The notes under the pieces: model-generated | What the model saw: only the letters and a program-made list of their open reading frames with translations | The model's database searches: none | What the model was told of the DNA's origin: nothing | In this document: in pieces, positions 42,813 through 53,763 of the stretch | Position numbering within the stretch: the first letter of the stretch is position 1 | Layout: the number at the start of each line of letters is the position of its first letter | Made by a program: the position numbers and the translations under genes | Origin: Streptomyces sp. T12 | Lineage (GTDB): Bacteria > Actinomycetota > Actinomycetes > Streptomycetales > Streptomycetaceae | Assembly: GCF_028736035.1 (NCBI RefSeq) | Contig: NZ_CP117866.1 | Span: 9,403,001 to 9,467,000 of the forward strand | Direction: 5' to 3' | Length of the DNA stretch: 64,000 bases

Positions 42813-44236
42813 CCGACGGTATGGAGTCCGAAGGAGCGCTCGCGGACATCCCGGGACGCCCCGCGAGGGACGCCGTCGTGGTCGGCGGCGGGCTCGCCGG
42901 CATCACCGCCGCGCTCGCGCTCGCCGACGCCGGAGTGCGCGTCACCCTGATCGAGGGCAGGCCGAGGCTCGGTGGCCTGGCCTTCTCCTTCCAGCGCGGC
43001 GACCTGGTCGTCGACAACGGTCAGCACGTGTATCTGCGCTGCTGCACCGCCTACCGCTGGTTCCTCGACCGGATCGAGGGGACGGCGCTGGCGCCGCTGC
43101 AGGATCGTCTCGACGTGCCCGTCCTCGACGTAGCGCGGCCCGAGGGGCGGCGGCTCGGCCGACTGCGGCGCGACGAACTGCCCGTACCCCTGCACCTGGG
43201 CCGGAGCCTGACGACGTATCCGCATCTGTCGCTCGCCGAGCGGGCCAAGGTCGGCCGGGCCGCGCTCGCGCTCAAGGGTCTCGACCTCGCCGATCCGAGC
43301 CTGGACGCACAGGACTTCGGCAGCTGGCTGGCCGCGCACGGTCAGTCGGCGCGTGCCGTCGAGGCCCTGTGGGACCTGGTCGGGGTCGCCACTCTCAACG
43401 CGGTCGCGGGCGACGCCTCGCTGGGGCTCGCCGCGATGGTGTTCAAGACCGGTCTGCTCTCCGACCCGGGCGCGGCCGACATCGGATGGGCGCGCGTCCC
43501 GCTGGGCGAACTGCATGACCGGCTGGCCCGCAAGGCGCTCGACTCCGCGGGCGTCCGTACCGAGGTCCGTACACGCGTCACCTCCATCTCTACTGACGAA
43601 AACGGGCGTTGGAGCGTTCAGGTTCCCGGCGAGACGCTCCAGGCGGACTCGGTCGTGCTCGCCGTGGCCCAGCGCGAGGCGTACGACCTGCTGCCCCAGG
43701 GTGCGCTCGACGCCCCCGAACAGCTGCTGGAGATCGGCACCGCGCCGATCCTCAACGTCCATGTGGTGTACGACCGGAAGGTGCTCGGCAGGCCGTTCTT
43801 CGCGGCCCTCGGCACCCCTGTGCAGTGGGTGTTCGACCGGACTGACGCGTCCGGGCTGCGGGACGGGCAGTACCTCGCCCTGTCCCAGTCGGCCGCGCAG
43901 GACGAGATCGACGAACCTGTTGCCACACTGCGCGAGCGGTATCTGCCCGAGCTGGAGCGGCTGTTGCCCAGGACGCGCGGTGCGCAGGTGAAGGACTTCT
44001 TCGTGACCCGGGAGCGCACCGCGACGTTCGCTCCCACCCCCGGCGTCGGGCGGCTGCGGCCCGGCGCCCGTACCAAAGTCCCCGGCCTCTATCTGGCCGG
44101 TGCGTGGACCGCCACAGGGTGGCCCGCGACCATGGAGAGTGCGGTCCGCAGTGGCGTGAGTGCGGCCGGCGCCGCGCTGAGCGCCCTGGGCCGGCCCCGC
44201 CCCAGCCACCTCTTCGACGTCGAGGAGGCGGCGTGA
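42809..44236 (+). CDS. hpnE: hydroxysqualene dehydroxylase HpnE
   Basis: A 475-aa FAD-dependent amine-oxidase-fold enzyme that reduces hydroxysqualene to squalene. The FAD fingerprint is DAVVVGGGLAGITAALALAD (about residues 21-40), followed by RPRLGGLAFSF. The C-terminal flavin segment is VPGLYLAGAWTATGWPATME. The ATG at 42809 follows GGGGAGGG and overlaps the stop of the preceding small ORF. The next gene may begin at ATG 44236, sharing the last base of this stop. Confidence 0.92.
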   Translation: MTDGMESEGALADIPGRPARDAVVVGGGLAGITAALALADAGVRVTLIEGRPRLGGLAFSFQRGDLVVDNGQHVYLRCCTAYRWFLDRIEGTALAPLQDRLDVPVLDVARPEGRRLGRLRRDELPVPLHLGRSLTTYPHLSLAERAKVGRAALALKGLDLADPSLDAQDFGSWLAAHGQSARAVEALWDLVGVATLNAVAGDASLGLAAMVFKTGLLSDPGAADIGWARVPLGELHDRLARKALDSAGVRTEVRTRVTSISTDENGRWSVQVPGETLQADSVVLAVAQREAYDLLPQGALDAPEQLLEIGTAPILNVHVVYDRKVLGRPFFAALGTPVQWVFDRTDASGLRDGQYLALSQSAAQDEIDEPVATLRERYLPELERLLPRTRGAQVKDFFVTRERTATFAPTPGVGRLRPGARTKVPGLYLAGAWTATGWPATMESAVRSGVSAAGAALSALGRPRPSHLFDVEEAA

Positions 44237-44298
44237 TGCTGAACCAGCGCACGGCGGCAGGCCCCCGCACCCCCGGTACCGCAACAAGAGGAGAGACT

Positions 44299-45372
44299 GT
44301 GCCCACTGTGCCCCCGGCCGAGAAGGCCGCTCGAGAGACCGCGGTGGACGTGACCGCGCTCCTGGAGCGCGGTAGGACCCTGGCCACGCCGGTACTGCGG
44401 GCGGCGATCGACCGCCTGGCCCCTCCCATGGACACCGTTTCCGCCTACCACTTCGGCTGGATCGACGCCGACGGCAACCCCACGGCCGGCGACGGCGGCA
44501 AGGCCGTACGCCCCGCCCTCGCGGTGCTCTCCGCCGAGGTCACCGGCGCCGCGCCCGAGGTCGGCATCCCCGGCGCCGTCGCCGTCGAACTCGTCCACAA
44601 CTTCTCCCTCCTCCACGACGACCTCATGGACGGCGACGAACAGCGCCGCCACCGCGACACCGTCTGGAAGGTGCACGGCCCCGCTCAGGCGATCCTCGTC
44701 GGCGACGCCCTGTTCGCCCTCGCCAACGAGATCCTGCTGGAGCTCGGCACCGTCGAGGCCGGCCGCGCCACCCGCCGCCTCACCACCGCGAGCCGTGCCC
44801 TGATCGACGGTCAGGCCCAGGACATCTCCTACGAGCACCGCGACCGCGTCAGCGTCGAGGAGTGCCTGGAGATGGAGGGCAACAAGACCGGCGCCCTGCT
44901 CGCCTGCGCCAGCTCCATCGGCGCGGTGCTCGGCGGCGCGGACGACCGCACCGCCGACACCCTGGAGAAGTACGGCTACCACCTGGGCCTCGCCTTCCAG
45001 GCCGTCGACGACCTCCTCGGCATCTGGGGCGACCCGGTCTCCACCGGCAAGCAGACCTGGAGCGACCTGCGCCAGCGCAAGAAGTCCCTGCCGGTCGTGG
45101 CCGCGCTCGCGGCCGGCGGATCCGCCTCCGAGCGGCTCGGCGAGATCCTCACCGCCGACGCCAAGAGCAGCGACTTCGAGAACTTCTCCGAGGAGGAGTT
45201 CGCGGCCCGCGCCGCCCTCATCGAGGAGGCGGGCGGTCGCGAGTGGACCGCCGAAGAGGCGCGCCGTCAGCACGCCGTCGCCGTCGAGGCCCTCGACGCC
45301 GTCGACATGCCCGAGCAGGTGCGGGCGCAGTTCACGGCGCTCGCCGACTTCGTCGTCGTACGGAAGAGATGA
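44299..45372 (+). CDS. polyprenyl diphosphate synthase (farnesyl/geranylgeranyl type)
   Basis: A 357-aa all-trans prenyl synthase likely to supply farnesyl diphosphate for HpnD. The first Asp-rich motif is LLHDDLMDGDEQRR, the second QAVDDLLGIWGD (DDxxG form). GTG 44299 is chosen because AAGAGGAGAGACT directly precedes it. An ATG at 44236 overlapping the hpnE stop would add 21 residues without similarity to the family core. Chain length cannot be fixed from sequence by eye. Confidence 0.9.
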   Translation: MPTVPPAEKAARETAVDVTALLERGRTLATPVLRAAIDRLAPPMDTVSAYHFGWIDADGNPTAGDGGKAVRPALAVLSAEVTGAAPEVGIPGAVAVELVHNFSLLHDDLMDGDEQRRHRDTVWKVHGPAQAILVGDALFALANEILLELGTVEAGRATRRLTTASRALIDGQAQDISYEHRDRVSVEECLEMEGNKTGALLACASSIGAVLGGADDRTADTLEKYGYHLGLAFQAVDDLLGIWGDPVSTGKQTWSDLRQRKKSLPVVAALAAGGSASERLGEILTADAKSSDFENFSEEEFAARAALIEEAGGREWTAEEARRQHAVAVEALDAVDMPEQVRAQFTALADFVVVRKR

Positions 45373-45461
45373 TCACCACCGGGCGAAAAGAGATGATCAG
45401 TATCGGTCGAATACCCCTCGCGTAGTCGCCGGCCGGTGTGGCGGGAACCAGCGCACCGGCC
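45364..45461 (+). repeat. direct repeat and hairpin ahead of shc
   Basis: AAGAGATGATCA occurs at 45364-45375 (covering the synthase stop) and again at 45388-45399. Downstream GGCCGGTG (45431-45438) and CACCGGCC (45454-45461) can form an eight-base stem. The 143-bp gap is the longest in the operon and may hold an internal regulatory or RNA-processing site. Confidence 0.5.
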
Positions 45462-45515
45462 GACGGCGGACCCACAGCAGACGCACTACCTGGAGCACTG
45501 CACGAAGGGGAAGCC

Positions 45516-47549
45516 ATGACAGCGACGACCGACGGAAGCACCGGGGCACTCCCGCCCCGGGCAGCCGCGGCCAGCGACACCGACACCGAAAACCCCGGGG
45601 CGGCCGGGGTGTACGAAGCCGCCGTACGCGCGACCCAGCGCGCCACCGACTTCCTGCTGGCGAAGCAGGACGCCCAGGGCTGGTGGAAGGGCGACCTCGA
45701 GACGAACGTCACCATGGACGCCGAGGACCTGCTGCTCCGTCAGTTCCTGGGCATCCGCGACGAGCCGACCACCCACGCCGCTGCCCTGTTCATCCGCGGC
45801 GAGCAGCACGAGGACGGCACCTGGGGCACCTTCTACGGCGCGCCGGGCGAACTCTCCGCCACCATCGAGGCGTACGTCGCCCTCCGCCTCGCCGGCGACG
45901 CGCCGGACGCACCGCACATGGCCAAGGCCTCCGCCTGGATCCGCGAGCAGGGCGGCATCGCCGCCGCCCGGGTCTTCACCCGGATCTGGCTGGCCCTGTT
46001 CGGCTGGTGGAAGTGGGAGGACCTGCCCGAACTCCCGCCGGAGCTCATCTACTTCCCCCAGTGGGTCCCGCTCAACATCTACGACTTCGGCTGCTGGGCC
46101 CGGCAGACCATCGTCCCGCTGACGATCGTCTCCGCGAAGCGCCCGGTACGGCCCGCGCCCTTCCCGCTCGACGAACTGCACACCGACCCGGCCCACCCCA
46201 ACCCGCCCAAGCCCCTTGCTCCGGCGGCCAGTTGGGACGGCGCCTTCCAGCGGCTCGACAAGGCGCTGCACCAGCTGCGCAAGGTCGCCCCGCGCAGGCT
46301 GCGCAGAGCCGCCATGAACAGCGCCGCCCGCTGGATCATCGAGCGGCAGGAGAACGACGGCTGCTGGGGCGGCATCCAGCCCCCGGCGGTGTACTCGATC
46401 ATCGCCCTGCACCTGCTCGGCTACGACCTCGAACACCCCGTCATGCGTGAGGGGTTGGCGTCGCTGGACCGTTTCGCCGTCTGGCGCGAGGACGGGGCCC
46501 GGATGATCGAGGCCTGCCAGTCGCCGGTCTGGGACACCTGCCTCGCGACCATCGCGCTCGTGGACGCCGGCGTGCCCGCCGACCACCCGCAGCTCGTCAA
46601 GGCCGCGGACTGGATGCTGGGCGAGGAGATCGTCCGGCCCGGCGACTGGGCCGTCAAGCGGCCCCAACTGCCGCCCGGTGGCTGGGCGTTCGAGTTCCAC
46701 AACGACAACTACCCCGACATCGACGACACCGCCGAGGTGGTCCTCGCTCTGCGCCGGGTCAAGCACCACGACCCGGAGCGGGTGGAGAAGGCGATCGGGC
46801 GCGGGGTGCGCTGGAACCTCGGGATGCAGTCGAGGAACGGGGCGTGGGGCGCCTTCGACGTCGACAACACCAGCCCCTTCCCCAACCGGCTGCCGTTCTG
46901 CGACTTCGGCGAGGTCATCGACCCGCCGTCGGCGGACGTCACCGCGCACGTCGTCGAGATGCTCGCCGTCGAGGGCCTCGCCCACGACCCGCGCACCCGG
47001 CGCGGCATCCAGTGGCTGCTCGCCGAACAGGAGCCGGACGGCTCGTGGTTCGGGCGCTGGGGCGTCAACTACGTCTACGGCACCGGGTCGGTCGTACCCG
47101 CCCTGGTGGCGGCCGGGTTCCCGGGCTCGCACCCGGCGATCCGCCGAGCCGTGACCTGGCTGGAGTCCGTCCAGAACGACGACGGCGGCTGGGGCGAGGA
47201 CCTGCGCTCCTACAGGTACGTCAAGGAGTGGAGCGGCAAGGGCGCCTCGACCGCCTCGCAGACCGCGTGGGCGCTGATGGCCCTGCTGGCCGCGGGGGAG
47301 AAGGACTCCAAGGCCGTCGAGCGCGGCATCGAGTGGCTCGCGGCCACTCAGCGCGAGGACGGCTCCTGGGACGAGCCGTACTTCACCGGCACCGGCTTCC
47401 CCTGGGACTTCTCCATCAACTACCACCTCTACCGCCAGGTGTTCCCGCTCACCGCGCTCGGCCGGTACGTGCATGGAGAGCCCTTCGCCGAGAAGCCCCA
47501 CACGAACGGGGCGCCCGGGAAGTCGCTCACCGAGGCCAAGGGGGGCTGA
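45516..47549 (+). CDS. shc: squalene-hopene cyclase
   Basis: A 677-aa class II terpene cyclase that converts squalene to hopene/hopanol. The catalytic acid motif DxDD lies in NYPDIDDTAEVVLAL. Several QW repeats are visible, for example KQDAQGWWKG, RQENDGCWGG, EQEPDGSWFG, QNDDGGWGED and QREDGSWDEP. The ATG at 45516 follows GAAGGGGAAG; a longer in-frame ORF upstream is Ala/Pro-rich and not conserved. The N-terminal 35 residues are low complexity, as in other actinobacterial enzymes. It acts at the cytoplasmic membrane face. The stop overlaps the hpnG start (TGATG). Confidence 0.95.
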   Translation: MTATTDGSTGALPPRAAAASDTDTENPGAAGVYEAAVRATQRATDFLLAKQDAQGWWKGDLETNVTMDAEDLLLRQFLGIRDEPTTHAAALFIRGEQHEDGTWGTFYGAPGELSATIEAYVALRLAGDAPDAPHMAKASAWIREQGGIAAARVFTRIWLALFGWWKWEDLPELPPELIYFPQWVPLNIYDFGCWARQTIVPLTIVSAKRPVRPAPFPLDELHTDPAHPNPPKPLAPAASWDGAFQRLDKALHQLRKVAPRRLRRAAMNSAARWIIERQENDGCWGGIQPPAVYSIIALHLLGYDLEHPVMREGLASLDRFAVWREDGARMIEACQSPVWDTCLATIALVDAGVPADHPQLVKAADWMLGEEIVRPGDWAVKRPQLPPGGWAFEFHNDNYPDIDDTAEVVLALRRVKHHDPERVEKAIGRGVRWNLGMQSRNGAWGAFDVDNTSPFPNRLPFCDFGEVIDPPSADVTAHVVEMLAVEGLAHDPRTRRGIQWLLAEQEPDGSWFGRWGVNYVYGTGSVVPALVAAGFPGSHPAIRRAVTWLESVQNDDGGWGEDLRSYRYVKEWSGKGASTASQTAWALMALLAAGEKDSKAVERGIEWLAATQREDGSWDEPYFTGTGFPWDFSINYHLYRQVFPLTALGRYVHGEPFAEKPHTNGAPGKSLTEAKGG

Positions 47550-48190
47550 TGAGCCCACAGCCCGCCGCGGCTCCGCTGCTGATCGCCTGCGCGCTCGGCA
47601 TCGAGCAGTTCGCCCTGCGCACGAGCGACCGCGGCGGCGCAGGCGGGCCGGTCACCGTCCTGCGGACCGGCATGGGGCCCCGGGCGGCCGAGCGCTCCGT
47701 CACCCGGGTCCTGGCCGACCCGTCCCTCAGCGGGGCCGCCGTGCTCGCCACGGGCTTCTGTGCGGGGCTCGCCCCCGGCATGCACCCCGGCGATCTGGTC
47801 GTCGCCGAGGAGACCCGGGATCCGGGGGGAACCGTTCCGTGCGTCGGGACCGACCTACTCGTCAAAGAGCTCGCGCGCGCCGTTCCCGGCCGCACCGTCC
47901 ACACCGGACCGCTCACCGGCTCCGATCACGTCGTCCGTGGTCAGGAGCGGTCCGATCTGCTCACGACCGGCGCAATCGCGGTCGACATGGAGTCGGCGGT
48001 CACGCTCCTGAGCGCCGTCCGCGCGGGCGAGCGCCCGGTTGCGGCCGTACGGGTGGTCGTGGACGCTCCAGAACATGAACTCGTCCGGATCGGCACGTTG
48101 CGCGGTGGAATATCAGCTTTCCGTGTCCTTCGTTCCGTTCTCCCCGCTTTCTTCGAATGGCACCGTTCTTTGCTGCTCCCCAGGAGGTGA
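47549..48190 (+). CDS. hpnG: hopanoid-associated nucleoside phosphorylase HpnG
   Basis: A 213-aa phosphorylase-superfamily protein. In the pathway it removes adenine from adenosylhopane to give phosphoribosyl- or ribosylhopane. Family features are the glycine loop LRTGMGPRAAERSV, ATGFCAGLAPGMHPGDLVVA, and AIAVDMESAVTLLSA, with the substrate-binding Met-Glu. ATG 47549 overlaps the shc stop by one base. The stop lies within the ribosome site of hpnH, so the two are closely coupled. Confidence 0.9.
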   Translation: MSPQPAAAPLLIACALGIEQFALRTSDRGGAGGPVTVLRTGMGPRAAERSVTRVLADPSLSGAAVLATGFCAGLAPGMHPGDLVVAEETRDPGGTVPCVGTDLLVKELARAVPGRTVHTGPLTGSDHVVRGQERSDLLTTGAIAVDMESAVTLLSAVRAGERPVAAVRVVVDAPEHELVRIGTLRGGISAFRVLRSVLPAFFEWHRSLLLPRR

Positions 48191-48195
48191 GCCAG

Positions 48196-49218
48196 ATGGC
48201 CATGCCGCTGCGTCAGTCCATCAAGGTCGCTACATACTTGGCCGAACAAAAGCTCCGCAGGCGGGACAAGTTTCCGCTGATCGTCGAGCTGGAGCCGCTC
48301 TTCGCCTGCAACCTCAAGTGCGAGGGCTGCGGCAAGATCCAGCACCCGGCCGGAGTGCTCAAGCAGCGCATGCCGGTCGCGCAGGCGGTGGGAGCGGTAC
48401 TCGAATCCGGAGCGCCGATGGTGTCCATCGCCGGCGGTGAGCCCCTGATGCACCCGCAGATCGACGAGATCGTGCGGCAGCTGGTGGCCAAGCGGAAGTA
48501 CGTGTTCCTGTGCACCAACGCCATGCTGCTGCGCAAGAAGATGGACACGTTCACGCCCTCGCCGTACTTCGCCTTCGCGGTGCACATCGACGGCCTGCGC
48601 GAGCGGCACGACGAGTCCGTGGCGAAGGAGGGTGTGTTCGACGAGGCCGTGGAGGCGATCAAGGAGGCCAAGCGGCGCGGCTTCCGGGTCACCACCAACT
48701 CGACCTTCTTCAACACCGACACCCCGCAGACGATCATCGAGGTGCTCAACTACCTCAACGACGACCTGAAGGTCGACGAGATGATGATCTCGCCCGCCTA
48801 CGCCTACGAGAAGGCCCCGGACCAGGAGCACTTCCTGGGCGTCGAGCAGACCCGCGAACTGTTCAAGAAGGCCTTCGCGGGCGGCAACCGGCGCAAGTGG
48901 CGGCTCAACCACTCCCCGCTCTTCCTGGACTTCCTGGAGGGCAAGGTCGACTTCCCGTGCACCGCGTGGGCGATCCCGAACTACTCGCTGTTCGGCTGGC
49001 AGCGCCCCTGCTACCTGATGAGCGACGGGTACGTCCCCACGTACCGCGAGCTCATCGAGGACACCGACTGGGACAAGTACGGCCGCGGCAAGGACCCGCG
49101 CTGCGCCAACTGCATGGCGCACTGCGGCTACGAGCCCACCGCCGTCCTCGCCACCATGGGATCGCTCAAGGAGTCGCTGCGCGCCATGCGCGAGACGGTC
49201 TCCGGGAACCGGGAGTGA
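48196..49218 (+). CDS. hpnH: adenosyl-hopene transferase HpnH (radical SAM)
   Basis: A 340-aa radical SAM enzyme that adds the 5'-deoxyadenosyl group to diploptene, making adenosylhopane. The cluster motif [16 protein letters not shown] near residue 38 supplies CxxxCxxC; a C-terminal [14 protein letters not shown] gives further Cys ligands typical of the HpnH type. The ATG at 48196 follows a perfect AGGAGGTGA, so expression is likely high. hpnG precedes and ispG follows after four bases. Confidence 0.95.
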   Translation: MAMPLRQSIKVATYLAEQKLRRRDKFPLIVELEPLFACNLKCEGCGKIQHPAGVLKQRMPVAQAVGAVLESGAPMVSIAGGEPLMHPQIDEIVRQLVAKRKYVFLCTNAMLLRKKMDTFTPSPYFAFAVHIDGLRERHDESVAKEGVFDEAVEAIKEAKRRGFRVTTNSTFFNTDTPQTIIEVLNYLNDDLKVDEMMISPAYAYEKAPDQEHFLGVEQTRELFKKAFAGGNRRKWRLNHSPLFLDFLEGKVDFPCTAWAIPNYSLFGWQRPCYLMSDGYVPTYRELIEDTDWDKYGRGKDPRCANCMAHCGYEPTAVLATMGSLKESLRAMRETVSGNRE

Positions 49219-49222
49219 TCGC

Positions 49223-50398
49223 ATGACCGCCATCTCCTTGGGCGTTCCCGAGGTACCCCTCCGGCCGATCGCCGAGCGGCGTGTGTCGCGGCAGATCCAG
49301 GTCGGCCCGGTGGCGGTCGGGGGCGGTGCCCCTGTGTCGGTGCAGTCGATGACGACGACCCGTACGTCCGACATCGGCGCCACCTTGCAGCAGATCGCCG
49401 AGCTGACGGCGTCGGGCTGCCAGATCGTGCGGGTGGCCTGTCCGACGCAGGACGACGCGGACGCGCTCGCGACGATCGCCCGCAAGTCCCAGATCCCGGT
49501 GATCGCGGACATCCACTTCCAGCCCAAGTACGTGTTCGCCGCGATCGAGGCCGGCTGTGCGGCCGTACGTGTCAATCCCGGCAACATCAAGCAGTTCGAC
49601 GACAAGGTCAAGGAGATCGCGCGGGCCGCCAAGGACCACGGCACGCCGATCCGCATCGGCGTCAACGCAGGGTCGCTCGACCGGCGGCTGCTGCAGAAGT
49701 ACGGCAAGGCGACGCCGGAGGCGCTGGTGGAGTCGGCGCTGTGGGAGGCCTCGCTCTTCGAGGAGCACGACTTCCGGGACATCAAGATCTCGGTGAAGCA
49801 CAACGACCCGGTCGTGATGATCGAGGCCTACCAGCAGCTCGCGGCCCAGTGCGACTACCCGCTGCACCTCGGGGTGACCGAGGCCGGCCCCGCCTTCCAG
49901 GGCACGATCAAGTCGGCCGTCGCCTTCGGCGCGCTGCTGTCGCGGGGCATCGGCGACACCATCCGGGTGTCCCTGAGCGCCCCGCCCGCCGAGGAGGTCA
50001 AGGTCGGCATCCAGATCCTTCAGTCGCTGAACCTCAAGCAGCGGCGCCTGGAGATCGTCTCCTGCCCGTCGTGCGGACGTGCGCAGGTCGACGTCTACAA
50101 GCTGGCCGACGAGGTCACGGCGGGCCTGGAGGGCATGGAAGTGCCGTTGCGCGTCGCGGTCATGGGGTGTGTGGTCAACGGCCCTGGCGAGGCGCGTGAG
50201 GCGGATCTGGGGGTCGCCTCCGGCAACGGCAAGGGGCAGATCTTCGTGAAGGGCGAGGTCGTCAAGACCGTCCCCGAGTCGAGGATCGTGGAGACCCTGA
50301 TCGAAGAGGCGATGAAGATCGCCGAGCAGATGGAGCAGGACGGGGCCGCATCGGGCGCCCCCACCGTCACGGGGAAACCAGAAGTGACTGTGAGCTGA
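49223..50398 (+). CDS. ispG: 4-hydroxy-3-methylbut-2-enyl diphosphate synthase (IspG)
   Basis: A 391-aa iron-sulfur enzyme of the MEP pathway that reduces methylerythritol cyclodiphosphate to HMBPP. The N-terminal TIM-barrel start is [20 protein letters not shown]; the [4Fe-4S] ligands are in [13 protein letters not shown] and [17 protein letters not shown]. It lacks the plant-type insert, as do other bacterial enzymes. Actinobacteria often have a second ispG elsewhere; this copy is operon-embedded and probably dedicated to hopanoid supply (inference). Confidence 0.95.
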   Translation: MTAISLGVPEVPLRPIAERRVSRQIQVGPVAVGGGAPVSVQSMTTTRTSDIGATLQQIAELTASGCQIVRVACPTQDDADALATIARKSQIPVIADIHFQPKYVFAAIEAGCAAVRVNPGNIKQFDDKVKEIARAAKDHGTPIRIGVNAGSLDRRLLQKYGKATPEALVESALWEASLFEEHDFRDIKISVKHNDPVVMIEAYQQLAAQCDYPLHLGVTEAGPAFQGTIKSAVAFGALLSRGIGDTIRVSLSAPPAEEVKVGIQILQSLNLKQRRLEIVSCPSCGRAQVDVYKLADEVTAGLEGMEVPLRVAVMGCVVNGPGEAREADLGVASGNGKGQIFVKGEVVKTVPESRIVETLIEEAMKIAEQMEQDGAASGAPTVTGKPEVTVS

Positions 50399-50429
50399 AC
50401 CAAGGCACGGACCGAGAGGGGGCCCGAGC

Positions 50430-52346
50430 GTGACGATTCTGGAGAGCATCCGGGGACCACGTGACCTGAAGGCGCTGTCCGAGGCGGAACTCGGTGAACT
50501 GTCCGACGAGATCAGGGAGTTCCTGGTGCACGCGGTCGCCAGGACCGGCGGACATCTCGGGCCCAACCTGGGGGTGGTGGAACTCTCCATCGCGCTCCAC
50601 CGGGTCTTCGAGTCGCCGGTCGACCGCATCGTCTGGGACACCGGTCACCAGAGCTACGTACACAAGATTTTGACGGGGCGTCAGGACTTCTCCAAGCTGC
50701 GCGGCAAGGGCGGTCTGTCCGGGTACCCCTCGCGCGAGGAGTCCGAGCACGACATCGTCGAGAACAGCCACGCCTCCACCGCGCTCGGCTGGGCCGACGG
50801 GCTCGCCAAGGCCCGTCAGGTGCAGGGGGAGAAGGGGCACGTCGTCGCGGTGATCGGCGACGGGGCGCTCACCGGCGGCATGGCCTGGGAGGCGCTGAAC
50901 AACATCGCGGCCGCCAAGGACCGGCCGCTGATCATCGTCGTCAACGACAATGAGCGGTCGTACGCGCCGACCATCGGGGGACTCGCCAACCACCTGGCCA
51001 CCCTGCGCACGACCGACAGCTACGAGAAGGTCCTGGCCTGGGGCAAGGACGTACTGCTGCGGACCCCGCTCGTGGGCAACACGATCTACGAGTCCCTGCA
51101 CGGCGCGAAGAAGGGCTTCAAGGACGCCTTCGCCCCGCAGGGCATGTTCGAGGACCTGGGGCTGAAGTACGTCGGCCCGATCGACGGACATGACATCGGG
51201 GCCGTCGAGTCGGCGCTGCGGCGGGCCAAGCGCTTCCACGGGCCCGTGCTCGTCCACTGCCTCACGGAGAAGGGGCGCGGCTATGAACCCGCCCTCGCCC
51301 ACGAGGAGGACCACTTCCACACCGTCGGCGTGATGGACCCGCTGACTTGCGAGCCGCTCGCGCCGTCCAACGGGCCTTCCTGGACCTCGGTGTTCGGCGA
51401 GGAGATCGTGCGGATCGGGGAGGAGCGGGAGGACGTCGTGGCGATCACGGCGGCCATGCTGCACCCCGTCGGACTCGGCAAGTTCGCGGAGCGGTTCCCG
51501 GACCGGGTGTGGGACGTCGGGATCGCCGAGCAGCACGCGGCCGTGTCGGCGGCGGGGCTCGCGACAGGAGGACTGCACCCGGTCGTCGCCGTGTACGCGA
51601 CGTTCTTGAACCGCGCCTTCGACCAGCTCCTGATGGACGTCGCGCTGCACCGCTGCGGGGTGACGTTCGTGCTGGACCGGGCCGGCGTCACCGGCGTGGA
51701 CGGAGCCTCCCACAACGGCATGTGGGACATGTCGATCCTCCAGGTCGTGCCCGGCCTCAGGATCGCCGCGCCGCGCGACGCCGACCAGCTGCGGGCACAG
51801 CTGCGGGAGGCCGTGGCCGTCGATGACGCGCCGACGCTCGTGCGGTTCCCGAAGGAGTCGGTCGGGCCGTCGGTCCCGGCGGTCGACCGGGTGGGCGGCC
51901 TGGACGTGCTGCACCGGGACGCGGGCGAGCCGGATGTCCTGCTGGTCGCCGTCGGAGTGATGGCTCCGGTGTGCCTCCAGGCGGCCGAGCTGCTTCAGGC
52001 CCGCGGCATCAACTGCACCGTCGTCGATCCGCGTTGGGTCAAGCCGGTCGACCCCGCGCTCGCGCCCCTGGCCGCGCAGCACCGGTTGGTGGCCGTCGTC
52101 GAGGACAACAGCCGCTCGGCCGGGGTCGGCGCCGCCGTGGCGCTGGCGCTGGGCGACGCCGAAGTCGACGTGCCCGTACGGCGGTTCGGCATCCCGGAGC
52201 AGTTCCTGGCGCACGCCAAGCGGGGCGAGGTGCTCGCCGACATCGGGCTCACGCCCGTCGAGATCGCCGGACGGATCAGCGCGAGCCTGGCCCTCAAGGA
52301 GGCCGAGGACAGCCTGGCCGTGTCAGTCAAGGAGAACGCTGAATGA
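50430..52346 (+). CDS. dxs: 1-deoxy-D-xylulose-5-phosphate synthase
   Basis: A 638-aa thiamine-diphosphate transketolase-like enzyme that condenses pyruvate and glyceraldehyde-3-phosphate, the first and often limiting step of the MEP pathway. Signatures: [15 protein letters not shown], the ThDP motif [33 protein letters not shown] and [17 protein letters not shown] with the catalytic Glu. GTG at 50430 follows GAGAGGGGG. The stop overlaps the next start (ATGA). Like ispG, it may be a pathway-specific paralogue. Confidence 0.95.
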   Translation: MTILESIRGPRDLKALSEAELGELSDEIREFLVHAVARTGGHLGPNLGVVELSIALHRVFESPVDRIVWDTGHQSYVHKILTGRQDFSKLRGKGGLSGYPSREESEHDIVENSHASTALGWADGLAKARQVQGEKGHVVAVIGDGALTGGMAWEALNNIAAAKDRPLIIVVNDNERSYAPTIGGLANHLATLRTTDSYEKVLAWGKDVLLRTPLVGNTIYESLHGAKKGFKDAFAPQGMFEDLGLKYVGPIDGHDIGAVESALRRAKRFHGPVLVHCLTEKGRGYEPALAHEEDHFHTVGVMDPLTCEPLAPSNGPSWTSVFGEEIVRIGEEREDVVAITAAMLHPVGLGKFAERFPDRVWDVGIAEQHAAVSAAGLATGGLHPVVAVYATFLNRAFDQLLMDVALHRCGVTFVLDRAGVTGVDGASHNGMWDMSILQVVPGLRIAAPRDADQLRAQLREAVAVDDAPTLVRFPKESVGPSVPAVDRVGGLDVLHRDAGEPDVLLVAVGVMAPVCLQAAELLQARGINCTVVDPRWVKPVDPALAPLAAQHRLVAVVEDNSRSAGVGAAVALALGDAEVDVPVRRFGIPEQFLAHAKRGEVLADIGLTPVEIAGRISASLALKEAEDSLAVSVKENAE

Positions 52347-53728
52347 CCACGGAGTTCGACCTCGGCAGACTCCTGTCCGAGCGCGGAGCCGAGCGCTACG
52401 AGCTGCACACCAGGTACCTCAACCACCAGCTCCCGCGCATGCTGCACACCATCGGCTTCGACAAGGTCTACGAGCGGGCCGAGGGCGCGTACTTCTGGGA
52501 CGCGGACGGTGACGACTACCTGGACATGCTCGCCGGGTTCGGGGTGATGGGCCTGGGGCGCCACCACCCCGTCGTCCGCAAGGCGCTGCACGACGTCCTG
52601 GACGCCCGGCTCGCCGACCTCACCCGTTTCGACTGCCAGCCGCTGCCCGGACTGCTGGCCGAGAAGCTGCTCGCACACAGCCCGCACCTGGACCGGGTGT
52701 TCTTCGGCAACAGCGGGACGGAGGCGGTGGAGACCGCGCTGAAGTTCGCGCGGTTCGTCACCGGCAAGCCCCGGATCCTGTACTGCGACCACGCCTTTCA
52801 CGGGCTGACCACCGGCTCCCTGTCCGTCAACGGCGAGTCCGGCTTCCGGGACGGCTTCGCCCCGCTGCTGCCGGACACGGCCGTACCGCTCGGCGATCTC
52901 GACGCCCTGGCAGGGGAGTTGAAGAAGGGCGATGTCGCCGCCCTGATCGTCGAGCCGATCCAGGGCAAGGGCGTGCACGAGGCGCCGCCCGGCTGGCTGC
53001 GGGCCGCCCAGGAGCTGCTGCACCGGCACAAGGCGCTGCTCATCGCCGACGAAGTGCAGACGGGCCTCGGCCGTACCGGTGACTTCTACGCCTACCAGCA
53101 CGAGGACGGTGTTGAGCCGGACCTGGTGTGCGTGGCCAAGGCGCTCTCCGGCGGCTATGTGCCGGTGGGTGCCACCCTCGGCAAGGACTGGATCTTCAAG
53201 AAGGTCTACTCGTCCATGGACCGTGTGCTGGTCCACTCGGCGAGCTTCGGGTCCAACGCGCAGGCCATGGCGGCCGGGCTCGCCGTGCTGTCCGTCATGG
53301 AGAACGAGCAGATCGTCGCGGGCGCGCGCACGACCGGGGAACTGCTGAAGTCCCGGCTCGCGGCGCTGATCGACAAGTACGAGCTGCTCGCCGACGTCCG
53401 TGGCCGGGGCCTGATGATCGGCATCGAGTTCGGCAGGCCCCACTCGCTGAAGCTGCGCAGCCGTTGGACCATGCTGCAGGCCGCGCGCAAGGGTCTGTTC
53501 GCGCAGATGGTCGTCGTACCGCTGCTGCGGCGGCACCGGATCCTCACCCAGGTCTCCGGCGACCACCTGGAGGTGATCAAGCTGATTCCGCCGCTGATCA
53601 TCGGCGAGCGGGAGGTGGACCGGTTCGTCGACGCCTTCACGGATGTGATGGACGACGCGCACAGTGGGGGCGGGCTGATGTGGGACTTCGGCAAGACGTT
53701 GGTCAAGCAGGCGGTGGCCAACCGGTAG
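52343..53728 (+). CDS. hpnO: class III aminotransferase HpnO
   Basis: A 461-aa PLP-dependent enzyme that aminates ribosylhopane to aminobacteriohopanetriol. PLP-contact [19 protein letters not shown] and [12 protein letters not shown] are class III hallmarks; the catalytic Lys is in [16 protein letters not shown], after [15 protein letters not shown] 40-residue N-terminal extension fits the hopanoid type. ATG 52343 overlaps the dxs stop. It is the last biosynthetic gene of the operon. No hpnI, J or K homologues for glycosyl side chains were found. Confidence 0.92.
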   Translation: MTTEFDLGRLLSERGAERYELHTRYLNHQLPRMLHTIGFDKVYERAEGAYFWDADGDDYLDMLAGFGVMGLGRHHPVVRKALHDVLDARLADLTRFDCQPLPGLLAEKLLAHSPHLDRVFFGNSGTEAVETALKFARFVTGKPRILYCDHAFHGLTTGSLSVNGESGFRDGFAPLLPDTAVPLGDLDALAGELKKGDVAALIVEPIQGKGVHEAPPGWLRAAQELLHRHKALLIADEVQTGLGRTGDFYAYQHEDGVEPDLVCVAKALSGGYVPVGATLGKDWIFKKVYSSMDRVLVHSASFGSNAQAMAAGLAVLSVMENEQIVAGARTTGELLKSRLAALIDKYELLADVRGRGLMIGIEFGRPHSLKLRSRWTMLQAARKGLFAQMVVVPLLRRHRILTQVSGDHLEVIKLIPPLIIGEREVDRFVDAFTDVMDDAHSGGGLMWDFGKTLVKQAVANR

Positions 53729-53763
53729 TCCCCGTGGGCCGGGGTCGGCGGGCGGCGCGGCTT

